64,000 bases of DNA from Pseudomonas shirazensis (GCF_014268785.2 NZ_JABWRD020000001.1:1-64000), one strand, 5' to 3'; positions 24,720 through 35,238 are shown, numbered from the stretch's first letter. The notes: a model not told the origin generated them from the letters alone. Numbers and translations are program-made.

Positions 24720-27700
24720 ATGATCGCCCAGTTGCACACCAGCGCGCCTGCCGCTAATTACCCAGAATTCCTCCAAGCCCTGCGTGGCAGTGGCTTCGCC
24801 GGCCAGATCAGCGCCGACTACGCCACCCGTACCGTGCTCGCGACCGACAACTCGATCTACCAGCGCCTGCCGCAGGCGGCGGTGTTCCCCTTGCACGCAG
24901 ATGACGTGGCCAAGGTCGCGAAACTGATGAGCGAGCCGCGCTTTGCCGGCATCAAGCTGACCCCGCGCGGCGGCGGCACTGGTACCAATGGCCAGTCGCT
25001 GACCGATGGCATCATCGTCGACCTGTCGCGGCACATGAACAACATCCTCGAGATCAACGTCGAAGAGCGTTGGGTGCGGGTCCAGGCGGGTGTGGTCAAA
25101 GACCAGCTCAATGCTGCGCTCAAACCGCACGGGTTGTTCTTCGCCCCCGAGCTGTCTACCTCAAACCGCGCCACCGTTGGTGGCATGATCAACACCGATG
25201 CCAGCGGCCAGGGCAGTTGCACCTACGGCAAGACCCGCGACCACGTCCTCGAACTGTACAGCGTGCTGCTCGGCGGCGAACGTCTGCACAGCCTGCCGAT
25301 CGATGACGCTGCGCTGGAGCAGGCCTGTGCCGCACCCGGCCGGGCCGGTGAGGTGTATCGCATTGCTCGCGACATTCATGAAACCCAGGCCGAGCTGATC
25401 GAGACCATCTTCCCCAAGCTCAATCGTTGCCTGACCGGCTACGACCTGGCGCACCTGCGCGACGCGCAGGGCCGCTTCAACCTCAACAGCGTGCTGTGCG
25501 GCGCCGAGGGTTCGCTGGGCTATGTGGTCGAAGCCAAGCTCAACGTACTGCCGATCCCTAAATACGCAGTGCTGGTCAACGTGCGCTACAGCAGCTTCAT
25601 GGATGCTCTGCGCGATGCCAATGCGCTGATGGCGCACAAGCCGCTGTCGATTGAAACGGTCGATTCCAAGGTGCTGCTGCTGGCGATGCAGGATATCGTC
25701 TGGCACAGCGTCGCCGAGTACTTCCCGGCGGATGCCGAGCGGCCAACCCTGGGCATCAACCTGATCGAGTTCTGCGGTGATGACCCTGCCGAGGTGAATG
25801 CCCGGGTGCAAGCTTTCATCGGCCATCTGCAGACTGACAGAGGTGTAGAACGGCTCGGTCACACCCTGGCCGAGGGCGCCGAGGCAGTCACCCGCGTGTA
25901 CACCATGCGCAAGCGCTCGGTCGGCCTGCTGGGCAATGTCGAGGGCGAAGTACGCCCGCAGCCGTTTGTCGAAGACACCGCCGTGCCGCCTGAGCAGTTG
26001 GCTGACTACATTGCAGAGTTTCGCGCGCTGCTCGACAGCTATGGCCTGGCCTATGGCATGTTCGGCCATGTCGATGCCGGCGTGCTGCACGTGCGCCCGG
26101 CACTGGACATGAAAGACCCGGCCCAGGCCGCACTGGTCAAGCCGATCTCGGATGCAGTGGCAGCGTTGACCAAGCGCTACGGTGGGCTGCTCTGGGGCGA
26201 GCATGGCAAGGGCCTGCGTTCGGAATACGTGCCGGAGTACTTTGGCGCGCTGTACCCAGCCTTGCAGCGCCTGAAGGGCGCGTTCGATCCGCACAACCAG
26301 CTCAACCCAGGCAAGATCTGCACGCCGCCGGACAGCGCCGAAGGCCTGACCAAGGTCGATGGCGTGACCCTGCGTGGCGACCTCGACCGGACCATCGACG
26401 AGCGCGTCTGGCAGAGCTTTGGCAGCGCGGTGCACTGCAACGGCAACGGCGCTTGCTACAACTACGACCCCAACGACGCCATGTGCCCGTCCTGGAAGGC
26501 CACCCGCGAGCGCCAGCATTCGCCCAAGGGCCGCGCCTCGTTGATGCGCGAGTGGCTGCGCCTGCAAGGGGCGGCGGATATCGACGTGCTGGCCGCAGCG
26601 CGCAGCAAGGTCTCCTGGCTCAAGGGCTTGCCGACGCGGCTGCGCAACAACCGTGCACAGCAGCAGGGGGAGGTCGACTTTTCCCACGAGGTGTACGACG
26701 CCATGGCCGGTTGCCTGGCGTGCAAGTCCTGCGCAGGGCAGTGCCCGATCAAGGTCAACGTGCCGGACTTCCGCTCACGCTTCCTTGAGCTGTACCACGG
26801 CCGTTATCAGCGGCCACTGCGCGATTACTTGATTGGCTCGCTGGAATTCAGCATCCCGTACCTGGCCCACGCGCCGGGCCTGTACAACGCGGTGATGGGC
26901 TCGAAGTGGGTCAGCAAGTTGCTGGCCGACAAAGTCGGCATGGTCGACAGCCCATTGATCAGCCGCTTCAACTTCCAGTCGACGCTGAACCGTTGCCGTG
27001 TGCAGATGGCCACTGTGCCGACCCTGCGCGAACTGACCCCCGCCCAGCGCGAGCGCAGCATCGTGCTGGTGCAGGATGCCTTCACCCGCTACTTCGAAAC
27101 GCCGCTGCTGGCGTCATTCATCGAGCTTGCCCATCGCCTCGGCCACCGTGTTTTCCTCGCGCCCTACAGCGCCAACGGCAAGCCGCTGCACGTGCAGGGC
27201 TTCCTCGGTGCGTTCGCCAAGGCGGCGATCCGCAACGGCAGCCAGCTCAAGGCGCTGGCCGACTGTGGCGTGCCATTGGTGGGGCTGGACCCGGCCATGA
27301 CCCTGGTGTATCGCCAGGAATACCAGAAGGTCGAGGGGCTGCAGGACTGCCCGAAAGTGCTGTTGCCGCAGGAGTGGCTGATTGATGTGCTGCCTGAGCA
27401 AGTGTCAGCCAATGGCGCCAGCTTCCGTCTGATGGCGCACTGTACCGAGAAAACCAACGTACCGGCCAGCACTCGGCAATGGGAGCAGGTCTTCGCCCGT
27501 ATGGGCCTGACATTGGTCACAGAGGCCACCGGCTGCTGTGGCATGTCTGGCACTTATGGGCATGAGGCGCGCAACCAGCAGACCTCACGGACTATCTTCG
27601 AGCAGTCGTGGGCGACCAGGCTGGATAAACAGGGCGAGCCCCTGGCGACTGGCTATTCCTGCCGCAGTCAGGTCAAACGCCTGGCTGACAAGCAGTTGCG

Positions 27701-27740
27701 CCATCCGCTCGAAGTCGTGCTGCAGTTTGTCCTGCGCTGA
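24720..27740 (+). CDS. ydiJ: FAD/Fe-S oxidoreductase YdiJ (D-2-hydroxyglutarate dehydrogenase type)
   Basis: A 1006-residue two-part flavoprotein. The N-terminal half is a GlcD-like FAD-binding PCMH domain (LTPRGGGTGTNGQSLTDG) with an FAD-linked C-domain ending about residue 540. The C-terminal half carries a 4Fe-4S cluster motif (CLACKSCAGQCPIKVNVP) and CCG-type segments (TGCCGMSGTYGHE). E. coli YdiJ has the same layout and oxidises D-2-hydroxyglutarate. MIAQLHTSAPAANYPEFLQ at ATG 24720 is preferred to the in-frame GTG at 24687. The LysR gene is divergent. Confidence 0.88.
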   Translation: MIAQLHTSAPAANYPEFLQALRGSGFAGQISADYATRTVLATDNSIYQRLPQAAVFPLHADDVAKVAKLMSEPRFAGIKLTPRGGGTGTNGQSLTDGIIVDLSRHMNNILEINVEERWVRVQAGVVKDQLNAALKPHGLFFAPELSTSNRATVGGMINTDASGQGSCTYGKTRDHVLELYSVLLGGERLHSLPIDDAALEQACAAPGRAGEVYRIARDIHETQAELIETIFPKLNRCLTGYDLAHLRDAQGRFNLNSVLCGAEGSLGYVVEAKLNVLPIPKYAVLVNVRYSSFMDALRDANALMAHKPLSIETVDSKVLLLAMQDIVWHSVAEYFPADAERPTLGINLIEFCGDDPAEVNARVQAFIGHLQTDRGVERLGHTLAEGAEAVTRVYTMRKRSVGLLGNVEGEVRPQPFVEDTAVPPEQLADYIAEFRALLDSYGLAYGMFGHVDAGVLHVRPALDMKDPAQAALVKPISDAVAALTKRYGGLLWGEHGKGLRSEYVPEYFGALYPALQRLKGAFDPHNQLNPGKICTPPDSAEGLTKVDGVTLRGDLDRTIDERVWQSFGSAVHCNGNGACYNYDPNDAMCPSWKATRERQHSPKGRASLMREWLRLQGAADIDVLAAARSKVSWLKGLPTRLRNNRAQQQGEVDFSHEVYDAMAGCLACKSCAGQCPIKVNVPDFRSRFLELYHGRYQRPLRDYLIGSLEFSIPYLAHAPGLYNAVMGSKWVSKLLADKVGMVDSPLISRFNFQSTLNRCRVQMATVPTLRELTPAQRERSIVLVQDAFTRYFETPLLASFIELAHRLGHRVFLAPYSANGKPLHVQGFLGAFAKAAIRNGSQLKALADCGVPLVGLDPAMTLVYRQEYQKVEGLQDCPKVLLPQEWLIDVLPEQVSANGASFRLMAHCTEKTNVPASTRQWEQVFARMGLTLVTEATGCCGMSGTYGHEARNQQTSRTIFEQSWATRLDKQGEPLATGYSCRSQVKRLADKQLRHPLEVVLQFVLR

Positions 27741-27836
27741 ATTTCAGCTAGGTGGGGGGAGTCATGGAGAGGTGACCGCAGGAGGGCGCGGCAGGTCTGG
27801 CTGATGAGGCTGGGCTTGCCAGCGGCACTCTGGACG

Positions 27837-27886
27837 GTGTGAAAACGTGATGAAGTGGGGTTTCCCGTGTTCAGCCGTTTTCACAC
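27837..27886 (+). other. Long-loop inverted repeat downstream of ydiJ
   Basis: A perfect 11-bp repeat (GTGTGAAAACG at 27837-27847 and CGTTTTCACAC at 27876-27886) encloses a 28-nt loop with an inner GGG/CCC mini-stem. It is 96 bp past the ydiJ stop and has no T-run. It may be a terminator, an mRNA-stabilising structure or part of a small RNA; none is established. Confidence 0.45.
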
Positions 27887-27898
27887 TGCCGTGCGCGG

Positions 27899-28027
27899 TT
27901 ATTCCTGATCAGCGCTGGATGTATCGTCGCCATTCTGCTCGACGGCTGGCGTCGGTTCAGAGTGGGCGGCAACGGTGTGCTCTTCGGGGTTCAGGCTTGG
28001 GAAGGGATGATTCGGGATCTCATGCAT
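27899..28027 (-). CDS. Hypothetical small acidic protein (42 aa)
   Basis: A candidate ORF starting MHEIPNHPFPSLNPEEHTV with a Shine-Dalgarno-like GAGGACGACGAG just before the ATG. The product is acidic and low complexity and has no recognised domain. The frame extends further upstream without a better start. It occupies an otherwise empty 508-bp interval between ydiJ and phhB. It may be real, but comparative evidence is lacking. Confidence 0.4.
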   Translation of the reverse strand: MHEIPNHPFPSLNPEEHTVAAHSEPTPAVEQNGDDTSSADQE

Positions 28028-28204
28028 CTCGTCGTCCTCGCAAGTGTGAGTTGAAAAGGCTGCGCCAGGCGCGTGTGTGGCTTTGAAAAAGCTTGGGCAG
28101 GATACAGCAGTCGACATGACAGTTTGAACTTTTTGCCGATCAGCTGTCGGCTAGCGGGCGGATATCGGACAGAGCACGTGGGCGGGGATGCAGCTGAAAC
28201 GGCA

Positions 28205-28238
28205 AGCGCCCGCAGAGTCTACGGCCTCTGCGGGCGCT
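28205..28238 (-). terminator. Terminator of phhAB
   Basis: A perfect 12-bp stem (AGCGCCCGCAGA / TCTGCGGGCGCT) with a 10-nt loop lies 11 bp beyond the phhB stop on the minus strand, followed by TGCCGTTTC. Confidence 0.75.
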
Positions 28239-28248
28239 GCCAGGCAGG

Positions 28249-28605
28249 TTACTTGCGGCCTTCGGCGTTCTTGGCTACTTCATCGGTGCGGGCGCACATG
28301 ATGAAGTCATTGCGGTGCAGACCTTTGATCGAATGGCTCCACCAGGTCACAGTGACTTTGCCCCATTCGGTCATCAGGCCAGGGTGGTGGCCTTCGGCTT
28401 CGGCGATTTCGCCAACGGCATTGGTAAAGGCTAGGGCGTGCTTGAAGTTCTTGAACAGGAATACCCGTTCCAGCTCCATATGGCCGTCACGCACTTCGAT
28501 GTTCCAGTCGGGAATCTGCCGGATCAGCTCGGGCAGTTCGGCTTCGCTGACCTGCGGGGCGTCGGCGCGGCAGGCTTCGCAGTGGGCTTGGTTCAAGGCA
28601 TTCAT
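28249..28605 (-). CDS. phhB: Pterin-4a-carbinolamine dehydratase
   Basis: A 118-residue enzyme that regenerates the tetrahydrobiopterin-type cofactor after phenylalanine hydroxylation. It shows the DCoH-family motifs [22 protein letters not shown] and [24 protein letters not shown], including the catalytic HH pair. It lies 39 bp after phhA, as in P. aeruginosa and P. putida. No phhC aminotransferase follows here. Confidence 0.95.
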   Translation of the reverse strand: MNALNQAHCEACRADAPQVSEAELPELIRQIPDWNIEVRDGHMELERVFLFKNFKHALAFTNAVGEIAEAEGHHPGLMTEWGKVTVTWWSHSIKGLHRNDFIMCARTDEVAKNAEGRK

Positions 28606-28644
28606 GGTGTGGTTCCAATTCGAGTTGTTATCGTCAAGGTGGCT

Positions 28645-29433
28645 TCAGGCAGCAACCTTGGGTGGAAACTTGGGTGCGTGCAGGCCCAGCTGCATGCCTT
28701 GGTGGACCATTCCCATGATGTCTTCATGGGCCAGGTCGAACAGGCGCTTGAGGTTGGGCAGGACGAAGTACACCGGCTGCAGGATATCGATGCGATAAGG
28801 CGTGCGCATCGCCTCGATCGGGTCGAAAGCCTGATGCTCAGGCTCGCTGGACAGACTGTAGACGGTCTCCTTGGGTGAGGAGAGGATGCCGCCGCCGTAG
28901 ATACGTTGGCCTTGCGCGGTATCCATCAAGCCAAATTCGATGGTCATCCAGTACAGCCGGGCCAGGTACACCCGCTCTTCCTTGGTGGCAGCCAAGCCCA
29001 GCTTGCCATAGGTGTGGGTGAATTCGGCGAACCATGGGTTGGTCAGCAGCGGGCAGTGGCCGAAGATTTCATGAAAGATATCCGGCTCTTGCAGGTAGTC
29101 CAGTTCTTCACGGGTGCGGATGAAGGTAGCCACCGGGAAGCGCTTGCTGGCAAGCAGTTCGAAAAAGGTCTGGAACGGGATCAATGCCGGCACGCGTGCA
29201 ACCTGCCAGCCCGTGGTGGCGCCAAGCACTTTGTTGATCTCGCCCAACTGGGGAATGCGCTCATGGGGCAGCTTGAGCTGCTCGATGCCGTCCAAGTACT
29301 CCTGGCACGCACGGCCTTCGATTACCTTTAACTGGCGGGTAATCAAGGTATTCCAGACTGCGTGCTCGTCTTGCGGGTAGTCGATAAAACCGTTCGCATC
29401 GGGCTCGCGGGCCACGTAGTGCGCCTGTTTCAT
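28645..29433 (-). CDS. phhA: Phenylalanine-4-hydroxylase
   Basis: A 262-residue non-haem iron monooxygenase converting L-Phe to L-Tyr with tetrahydropterin and O2. The iron ligands are in the HEIFGHCPLL motif and in the downstream Glu of ARLYWMTIEFGL. It initiates the phhAB operon and is divergent from its activator gene phhR. The 255-bp gap holds two palindromic PhhR-type sites and, near the start, a CA motif for Hfq/Crc. Confidence 0.96.
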   Translation of the reverse strand: MKQAHYVAREPDANGFIDYPQDEHAVWNTLITRQLKVIEGRACQEYLDGIEQLKLPHERIPQLGEINKVLGATTGWQVARVPALIPFQTFFELLASKRFPVATFIRTREELDYLQEPDIFHEIFGHCPLLTNPWFAEFTHTYGKLGLAATKEERVYLARLYWMTIEFGLMDTAQGQRIYGGGILSSPKETVYSLSSEPEHQAFDPIEAMRTPYRIDILQPVYFVLPNLKRLFDLAHEDIMGMVHQGMQLGLHAPKFPPKVAA

Positions 29434-29454
29434 GTGGCTCTCCTGGTGAGGGCT

Positions 29455-29462
29455 TTATTGTT
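29455..29462 (-). promoter_or_regulatory. Hfq/Crc CA motif in the phhA leader
   Basis: On the minus strand the sequence reads AACAATAA, a perfect AANAANAA, ending 21 nt before the phhA ATG and just upstream of its AGGAGAG ribosome site. Confidence 0.6.
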
Positions 29463-29511
29463 TTGATTGCGACTGCCCTTAGGAATATCCCGTTGCCGAA
29501 GGTTTTGCATC

Positions 29512-29533
29512 GGGTTAACGCGCACGTTAACCC
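29512..29533. promoter_or_regulatory. Palindromic operator candidate for PhhR
   Basis: Perfect 9-bp arms (GGGTTAACG and CGTTAACCC) flank a 4-bp centre. The site is about 80-100 bp upstream of phhA and about 155 bp upstream of phhR, suitable for TyrR-like activation of phhA. Confidence 0.6.
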
Positions 29534-29550
29534 TCTTCTGCCTGCAGTTT

Positions 29551-29568
29551 CGTAACGTTAATTTTACA
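29551..29568. promoter_or_regulatory. TyrR/PhhR-type box
   Basis: CGTAAC-N6-TTTACA fits the TyrR-box pattern TGTAAA-N6-TTTACA: the right half-site is perfect and the left has 4 of 6 matches. It lies between phhA and phhR, 18 bp from the upstream palindrome. Confidence 0.55.
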
Positions 29569-29688
29569 AAATACCTGTTTTCCCGGAAAATCACGGCCAT
29601 GCGCGGTAGCAAAGCGCTATTTTTGTCAGCTTATCTTTACGACTTTTTCTGCATGCCGGTTAAAAATCGGCAGCTTCGAGACCTCTAC

Positions 29689-31251
29689 ATGCGTATCAAA
29701 GTGCATTGCCAGAACCGCATCGGCATCCTGCGAGACATACTCAACCTGCTGGTGGAGTACGGCATCAACGTGCTGCGGGGAGAGGTGGGCGGCGATCATG
29801 GCAATGCGATCTATCTACATTGCCCGAACCTGGTGAACCTGCAGTTTCAGGCGTTACGGCCCAAGTTCGAAGCCATCACTGGCGTATTCGGAGTCAAGCG
29901 GGTCGGCCTGATGCCCAGTGAGCGCCGGCACATGGAGCTCAACGCACTGCTGGGCGCGCTCGAGTTTCCGGTGCTGTCGGTGGACATGGGCGGCAGCATC
30001 GTCGCCGCCAACCGCGCCGCCGCGCAGCTGCTGGGCGTGCGTGTGGACGAGGTGCCGGGCTTGCCGCTGGCGCGCTATGTCGAGGACTTTGACCTGCCTG
30101 AGCTGGTCCGCGCCAACCAGTCGCGGATCAACGGCCTGCGGGTCAAGCTCAAGGGCGATGTGTTTCTGGCAGATATCGCCCCGCTGCAGTCCGAGCACGA
30201 TGAAAGCGAAGCGCTGGCCGGTGCTGTGTTGACCCTGCACCGCGCCGACCGCATCGGCGAGCGTATCTACAATGTGCGCAAGCAGGAGCTGCGAGGCTTT
30301 GACAGTATCTTCCAAAGCTCGAAAGTAATGGCGGCGGTAGTGCGCGAGGCGCGGCGCATGGCGCCTCTGGATGCGCCGCTGTTGATTGAAGGTGAAACCG
30401 GCACGGGCAAGGAGCTGCTGGCGCGCGCCTGTCACTTGGCCAGCCCGCGCGGTCAGGCGCCGTTGATGGCGCTCAACTGTGCCGGCTTGCCGGAGTCGAT
30501 GGCCGAGACCGAGCTGTTTGGCTACGGCCCGGGTGCATTCGAAGGCGCCCGCGCCGAGGGCAAGCTCGGTCTGCTCGAGCTGACCGCAGGCGGCACCCTG
30601 TTTCTCGATGGCGTGGCCGAGATGAGCCCGCGTCTGCAGGTCAAGCTGCTGCGCTTTTTGCAGGACGGCTGCTTTCGTCGGGTCGGCAGTGATGAAGAGG
30701 TATACCTGGATGTACGGGTCATCTGCGCGACCCAGGTGGACTTGTCCGAGTTGTGCGCGCGGGGTGAGTTCCGCCAAGACCTGTACCACCGCTTGAACGT
30801 GCTCTCGCTGCACATTCCGCCGCTGCGTGAATGCATGGATGGGCTGGACGGCTTGGTCGAGCATTTTCTGGATCAAGCCAGTCGGCAGATTGGCTGCCCA
30901 CTACCCAAGTTGGTGTCGGCGGCCATGGATAAACTCGCGCACTATCATTGGCCGGGCAATGTGCGCCAACTTGAGAACGTACTGTTTCAAGCCGTTTCAT
31001 TGTGTGAGGGCGGTGTGGTTAAAAGTGAGCATATCCGTTTGCCGGATTATGGTGTGCGCCAACCGTTGGGCGAGTTTTCCCTGGAGGGGCAACTTGCTGA
31101 TATTGTCGGGCGTTTTGAAAGGGCGGTGTTGGAGTCATTGTTGGCGGAGTTTCCAAGTAGCCGTGCGTTGGGTAAACGCTTGGGCGTTTCACATACGACC
31201 ATCGCCAATAAGTTGCGAGAATATGCGCTAGGTAAATCAGCGGATCAATAG
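29689..31251 (+). CDS. phhR: TyrR-like regulator PhhR
   Basis: A 520-residue activator of aromatic amino acid catabolism. An ACT domain (MRIKVHCQNRIGILRDILNL) is followed by PAS (about 80-190) and an AAA+ domain with Walker A EGETGTGKELLA. A C-terminal TyrR-type helix-turn-helix (SSRALGKRLGVSHTTIANKL) completes it. The sigma54 contact motif GAFTGA is changed to GAFEGA, consistent with TyrR-like sigma70 action. The frame opens at 29467, but ATG 29689 gives the family N-terminus. It is divergent from phhA. Confidence 0.95.
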   Translation: MRIKVHCQNRIGILRDILNLLVEYGINVLRGEVGGDHGNAIYLHCPNLVNLQFQALRPKFEAITGVFGVKRVGLMPSERRHMELNALLGALEFPVLSVDMGGSIVAANRAAAQLLGVRVDEVPGLPLARYVEDFDLPELVRANQSRINGLRVKLKGDVFLADIAPLQSEHDESEALAGAVLTLHRADRIGERIYNVRKQELRGFDSIFQSSKVMAAVVREARRMAPLDAPLLIEGETGTGKELLARACHLASPRGQAPLMALNCAGLPESMAETELFGYGPGAFEGARAEGKLGLLELTAGGTLFLDGVAEMSPRLQVKLLRFLQDGCFRRVGSDEEVYLDVRVICATQVDLSELCARGEFRQDLYHRLNVLSLHIPPLRECMDGLDGLVEHFLDQASRQIGCPLPKLVSAAMDKLAHYHWPGNVRQLENVLFQAVSLCEGGVVKSEHIRLPDYGVRQPLGEFSLEGQLADIVGRFERAVLESLLAEFPSSRALGKRLGVSHTTIANKLREYALGKSADQ

Positions 31252-31266
31252 TGCGGATTAAGCGAA

Positions 31267-31285
31267 AGGGGCCTTGCGGGCCCCT
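31267..31285. terminator. Bidirectional hairpin after phhR
   Basis: A 7-bp stem (AGGGGCC / GGCCCCT) with a 5-nt loop is followed by GTTTC. It lies between phhR and a convergent small gene. Confidence 0.7.
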
Positions 31286-31297
31286 GTTTCATGCTGC

Positions 31298-31558
31298 TTA
31301 ACCGTTCGAGCAGCCGTTGCCCATCACTCGGTATTCAAGAATGTGCTGTTGGCCCTGCGAGTCTTCATAGGTCATGCGGGCTGGTACCACTTCGCAGACA
31401 TTGGGCACCGCGCTCATCGAGATAACGCGGGCGATGTCCAGGTGCTGCGAGTAGTTGTACTGTTCAACCGGGATCTGCTTGGCGTTGTTTGCAAGGTCGT
31501 CGGCCAGTGCCGCGGTGCTGCAAAGAGTGCCAAGTGCCAATACCAGTAACGCTTTCAT
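31298..31558 (-). CDS. DUF2790 family small secreted protein
   Basis: An 86-residue protein with a signal peptide (MKALLVLALGTLCSTAALA). The mature part has the DUF2790 pattern YNYSQHLDIARVISMS ... VVPARMTYEDSQG ... LEYRVMGNGC, with two cysteines probably forming a disulfide. This family is largely restricted to Pseudomonas; function is unknown and a periplasmic location is inferred. The frame extends to 31630, but the methionine at 31558 gives the signal peptide. Confidence 0.85.
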   Translation of the reverse strand: MKALLVLALGTLCSTAALADDLANNAKQIPVEQYNYSQHLDIARVISMSAVPNVCEVVPARMTYEDSQGQQHILEYRVMGNGCSNG

Positions 31559-31936
31559 GTTCGATTTACCTATACAGGGGCGAGAGGGTGCACGCAGCGC
31601 GTGTGACGCTGCGCGTAAAACGATAATCAAGGGTTTTAATTATCTTGGGATTAACACCTGCCGGGTGGGGGGAACTGTCGGAAGTTAATCGCCTTGCCGT
31701 TGTTGGCAAGATGAATTTTAGGCCGCGGTGTACGGCTGAAACAGAGCGGGTTTTGATAAAGACTGTTGGCAGATTCTGTAACAATCCCGCGCCGCTGTGC
31801 TGTGACCAGACTGGCGAAGTGCTGGCATGGCTGATCTAGAGCCATCGCTGAGGGAGCAGTGGGTAAAGGAGGGGGGCGCTACTACCAACGTCGAATGGCC
31901 CTGAGCACTCTGTTACAGTTAAAAACGGTTCCATAC
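31559..31936. other. Intergenic region between DUF2790 gene and acsA
   Basis: A 378-bp divergent spacer with a moderately AT-rich core (about 31615-31790). I cannot place a convincing promoter: neither a sigma70 pair nor a GG-N10-GC sigma54 element is convincing. The short reading frames here look non-coding. Confidence 0.4.
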
Positions 31937-31944
31937 AAAAACAA
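31937..31944 (+). promoter_or_regulatory. Hfq/Crc CA motif in the acsA leader
   Basis: AAAAACAA matches AANAANAA exactly and ends 22 nt before the acsA ATG, close upstream of the GAGG ribosome site. Catabolite repression of acetate activation is plausible. Confidence 0.6.
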
Positions 31945-31966
31945 CTATTACACCGAGGTATCACAG

Positions 31967-33928
<1,962 letters not shown>

Positions 33929-33973
33929 TCAATCGGATCGGAGGGCGCGCGCAGCAGCCCTCAATCCTCAAGG

Positions 33974-33995
33974 CCCCGCTTCGGCGGGGTTTTTG
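33974..33995 (+). terminator. Rho-independent terminator of acsA
   Basis: A CCCCGC / GCGGGG stem with a TTCG tetraloop is followed by TTTTTG. It begins 46 bp after the acsA stop. Confidence 0.9.
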
Positions 33996-34431
33996 CATTC
34001 TGTTACTTCGACATTCATCGGTAACCGATTCTGTCACCGCCTCCGCACCAAGGCGGGGCGTGACTACCCACTCGAGCCCCAAAACAGGGCTGCCATGGCT
34101 GTCAGCAAAACCGATGACACGCTGCACTTGCCGTATTACAAGGCTTTGCCAATAATGGGCGCACTTATTGCTTAGTTAACAGGTTGTTTCCTTTTTGCTC
34201 TTGCATAAATCGTAAGGGCTGTCAATGTCGCCCGCTACTGTTTCATGCGCTTCTATAACTAGTTGTCGCTTTGAAGAAATATCGACTAACGGGCTGTCGT
34301 TAGAATGCCACTCACTCGCTCGTGGTCTGCGGCCCTAGTCGATACCTCTCGCGGCTTGCGTTGTACCCATTCGCATTCGGGCAGCTGTTACCCCCCTGCC
34401 TTGTATTGCCCCGTACCGATGGAGTTACCTG
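33996..34431 (+). other. Regulatory region upstream of aotJ
   Basis: A 436-bp spacer with no convincing gene. Its middle (34130-34310) is AT-richer than neighbours and holds a possible promoter (TTGTTT, 16-bp spacer, TAAATC, about 34184-34211) and ArgR-type half-sites. Confidence 0.4.
34264..34279 (+). promoter_or_regulatory. ArgR half-site upstream of aotJ
   Basis: TGTCGC-N8-AA matches the Pseudomonas ArgR half-site perfectly. A weaker half-site, TCATGC-N8-AA, sits exactly 21 bp upstream (34243-34258), the phasing known for ArgR tandem repeats. Confidence 0.65.
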
Positions 34432-35217
34432 ATGAAGAAGCTTGCACTGCTTGGCGCCCTGGCGCTGTCCGTGTTTTCCCTGGTATCGCACGCCGATGAA
34501 AAACCGCTGAAAATCGGTATCGAGGCCGCTTACCCTCCATTTGCCTTCAAGCAGCCTGACGGCAGCATTGCCGGCTTTGACTACGACATCGGCAATGCCC
34601 TGTGCACCGAGATGAAGGTCAAGTGCACCTGGGTCGAGCAAGAGTTCGACGGCCTGATCCCGGCACTCAAGGTGCGCAAGATCGACGCGATCCTGTCGTC
34701 GATGTCGATCACCGACGATCGTAAGAAGTCGGTCGACTTCACCAATCGCTACTACCTGACCCCGGCACGTCTGGTGATGAAAGACGGCACCACCGTCAGC
34801 GACTCGCTGGCGGAGCTCAAGGGCAAGAAGATCGGCGTGCAGCGCGGCTCGATCCACAACCGCTTCGCCAATGAAGTACTGGCCCCGCAAGGCGCAACTG
34901 TCGTGCCTTACGGTACCCAGAACGAAATCTACCTGGATGTCGCTGCCGGTCGTCTCGATGGCACTGTCGCCGACGCCACTCTGCTCGAAGACGGCTTCCT
35001 CAAGACCGACGCCGGCAAGGGCTTTGCCTTTGTAGGTCCGGCCTTCACCGACGCCAAGTACTTCGGCGACGGCATTGGTATCGCCGTGCGCAAGGGGGAC
35101 AAGGCCAACCTTGATCGGATCAACGCTGCCATTGCCGCGATTCGCGCCAACGGCGAGTACAAGAAGATCCAGGACAAGTACTTCAATTTCGACATCTACG
35201 GGCCTGAGGCCAAGTAA
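34432..35217 (+). CDS. aotJ: Arginine/ornithine ABC transporter substrate-binding protein
   Basis: A 261-residue periplasmic binding protein with signal peptide [21 protein letters not shown]. Its family-3 solute-binding motif [20 protein letters not shown] and [20 protein letters not shown] match AotJ/HisJ. It delivers arginine and ornithine to the AotQM-AotP transporter. It is followed by a hairpin with a T-run, which would let it be made in excess over the permease. An ArgR-type half-site lies upstream. Confidence 0.93.
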   Translation: MKKLALLGALALSVFSLVSHADEKPLKIGIEAAYPPFAFKQPDGSIAGFDYDIGNALCTEMKVKCTWVEQEFDGLIPALKVRKIDAILSSMSITDDRKKSVDFTNRYYLTPARLVMKDGTTVSDSLAELKGKKIGVQRGSIHNRFANEVLAPQGATVVPYGTQNEIYLDVAAGRLDGTVADATLLEDGFLKTDAGKGFAFVGPAFTDAKYFGDGIGIAVRKGDKANLDRINAAIAAIRANGEYKKIQDKYFNFDIYGPEAK

Positions 35218-35238
35218 GACGTCGGACCGCAACTGTGC

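Noticed and set aside
29434..29511. Sigma54 promoter for phhA
   Set aside because: No GG-N10-GC element with acceptable flanks was found on the phhA strand; altered GAFTGA in PhhR also argues against it.
33996..34170. Short ORFs between acsA and aotJ
   Set aside because: No ribosome site or coding pattern; products have no family features.
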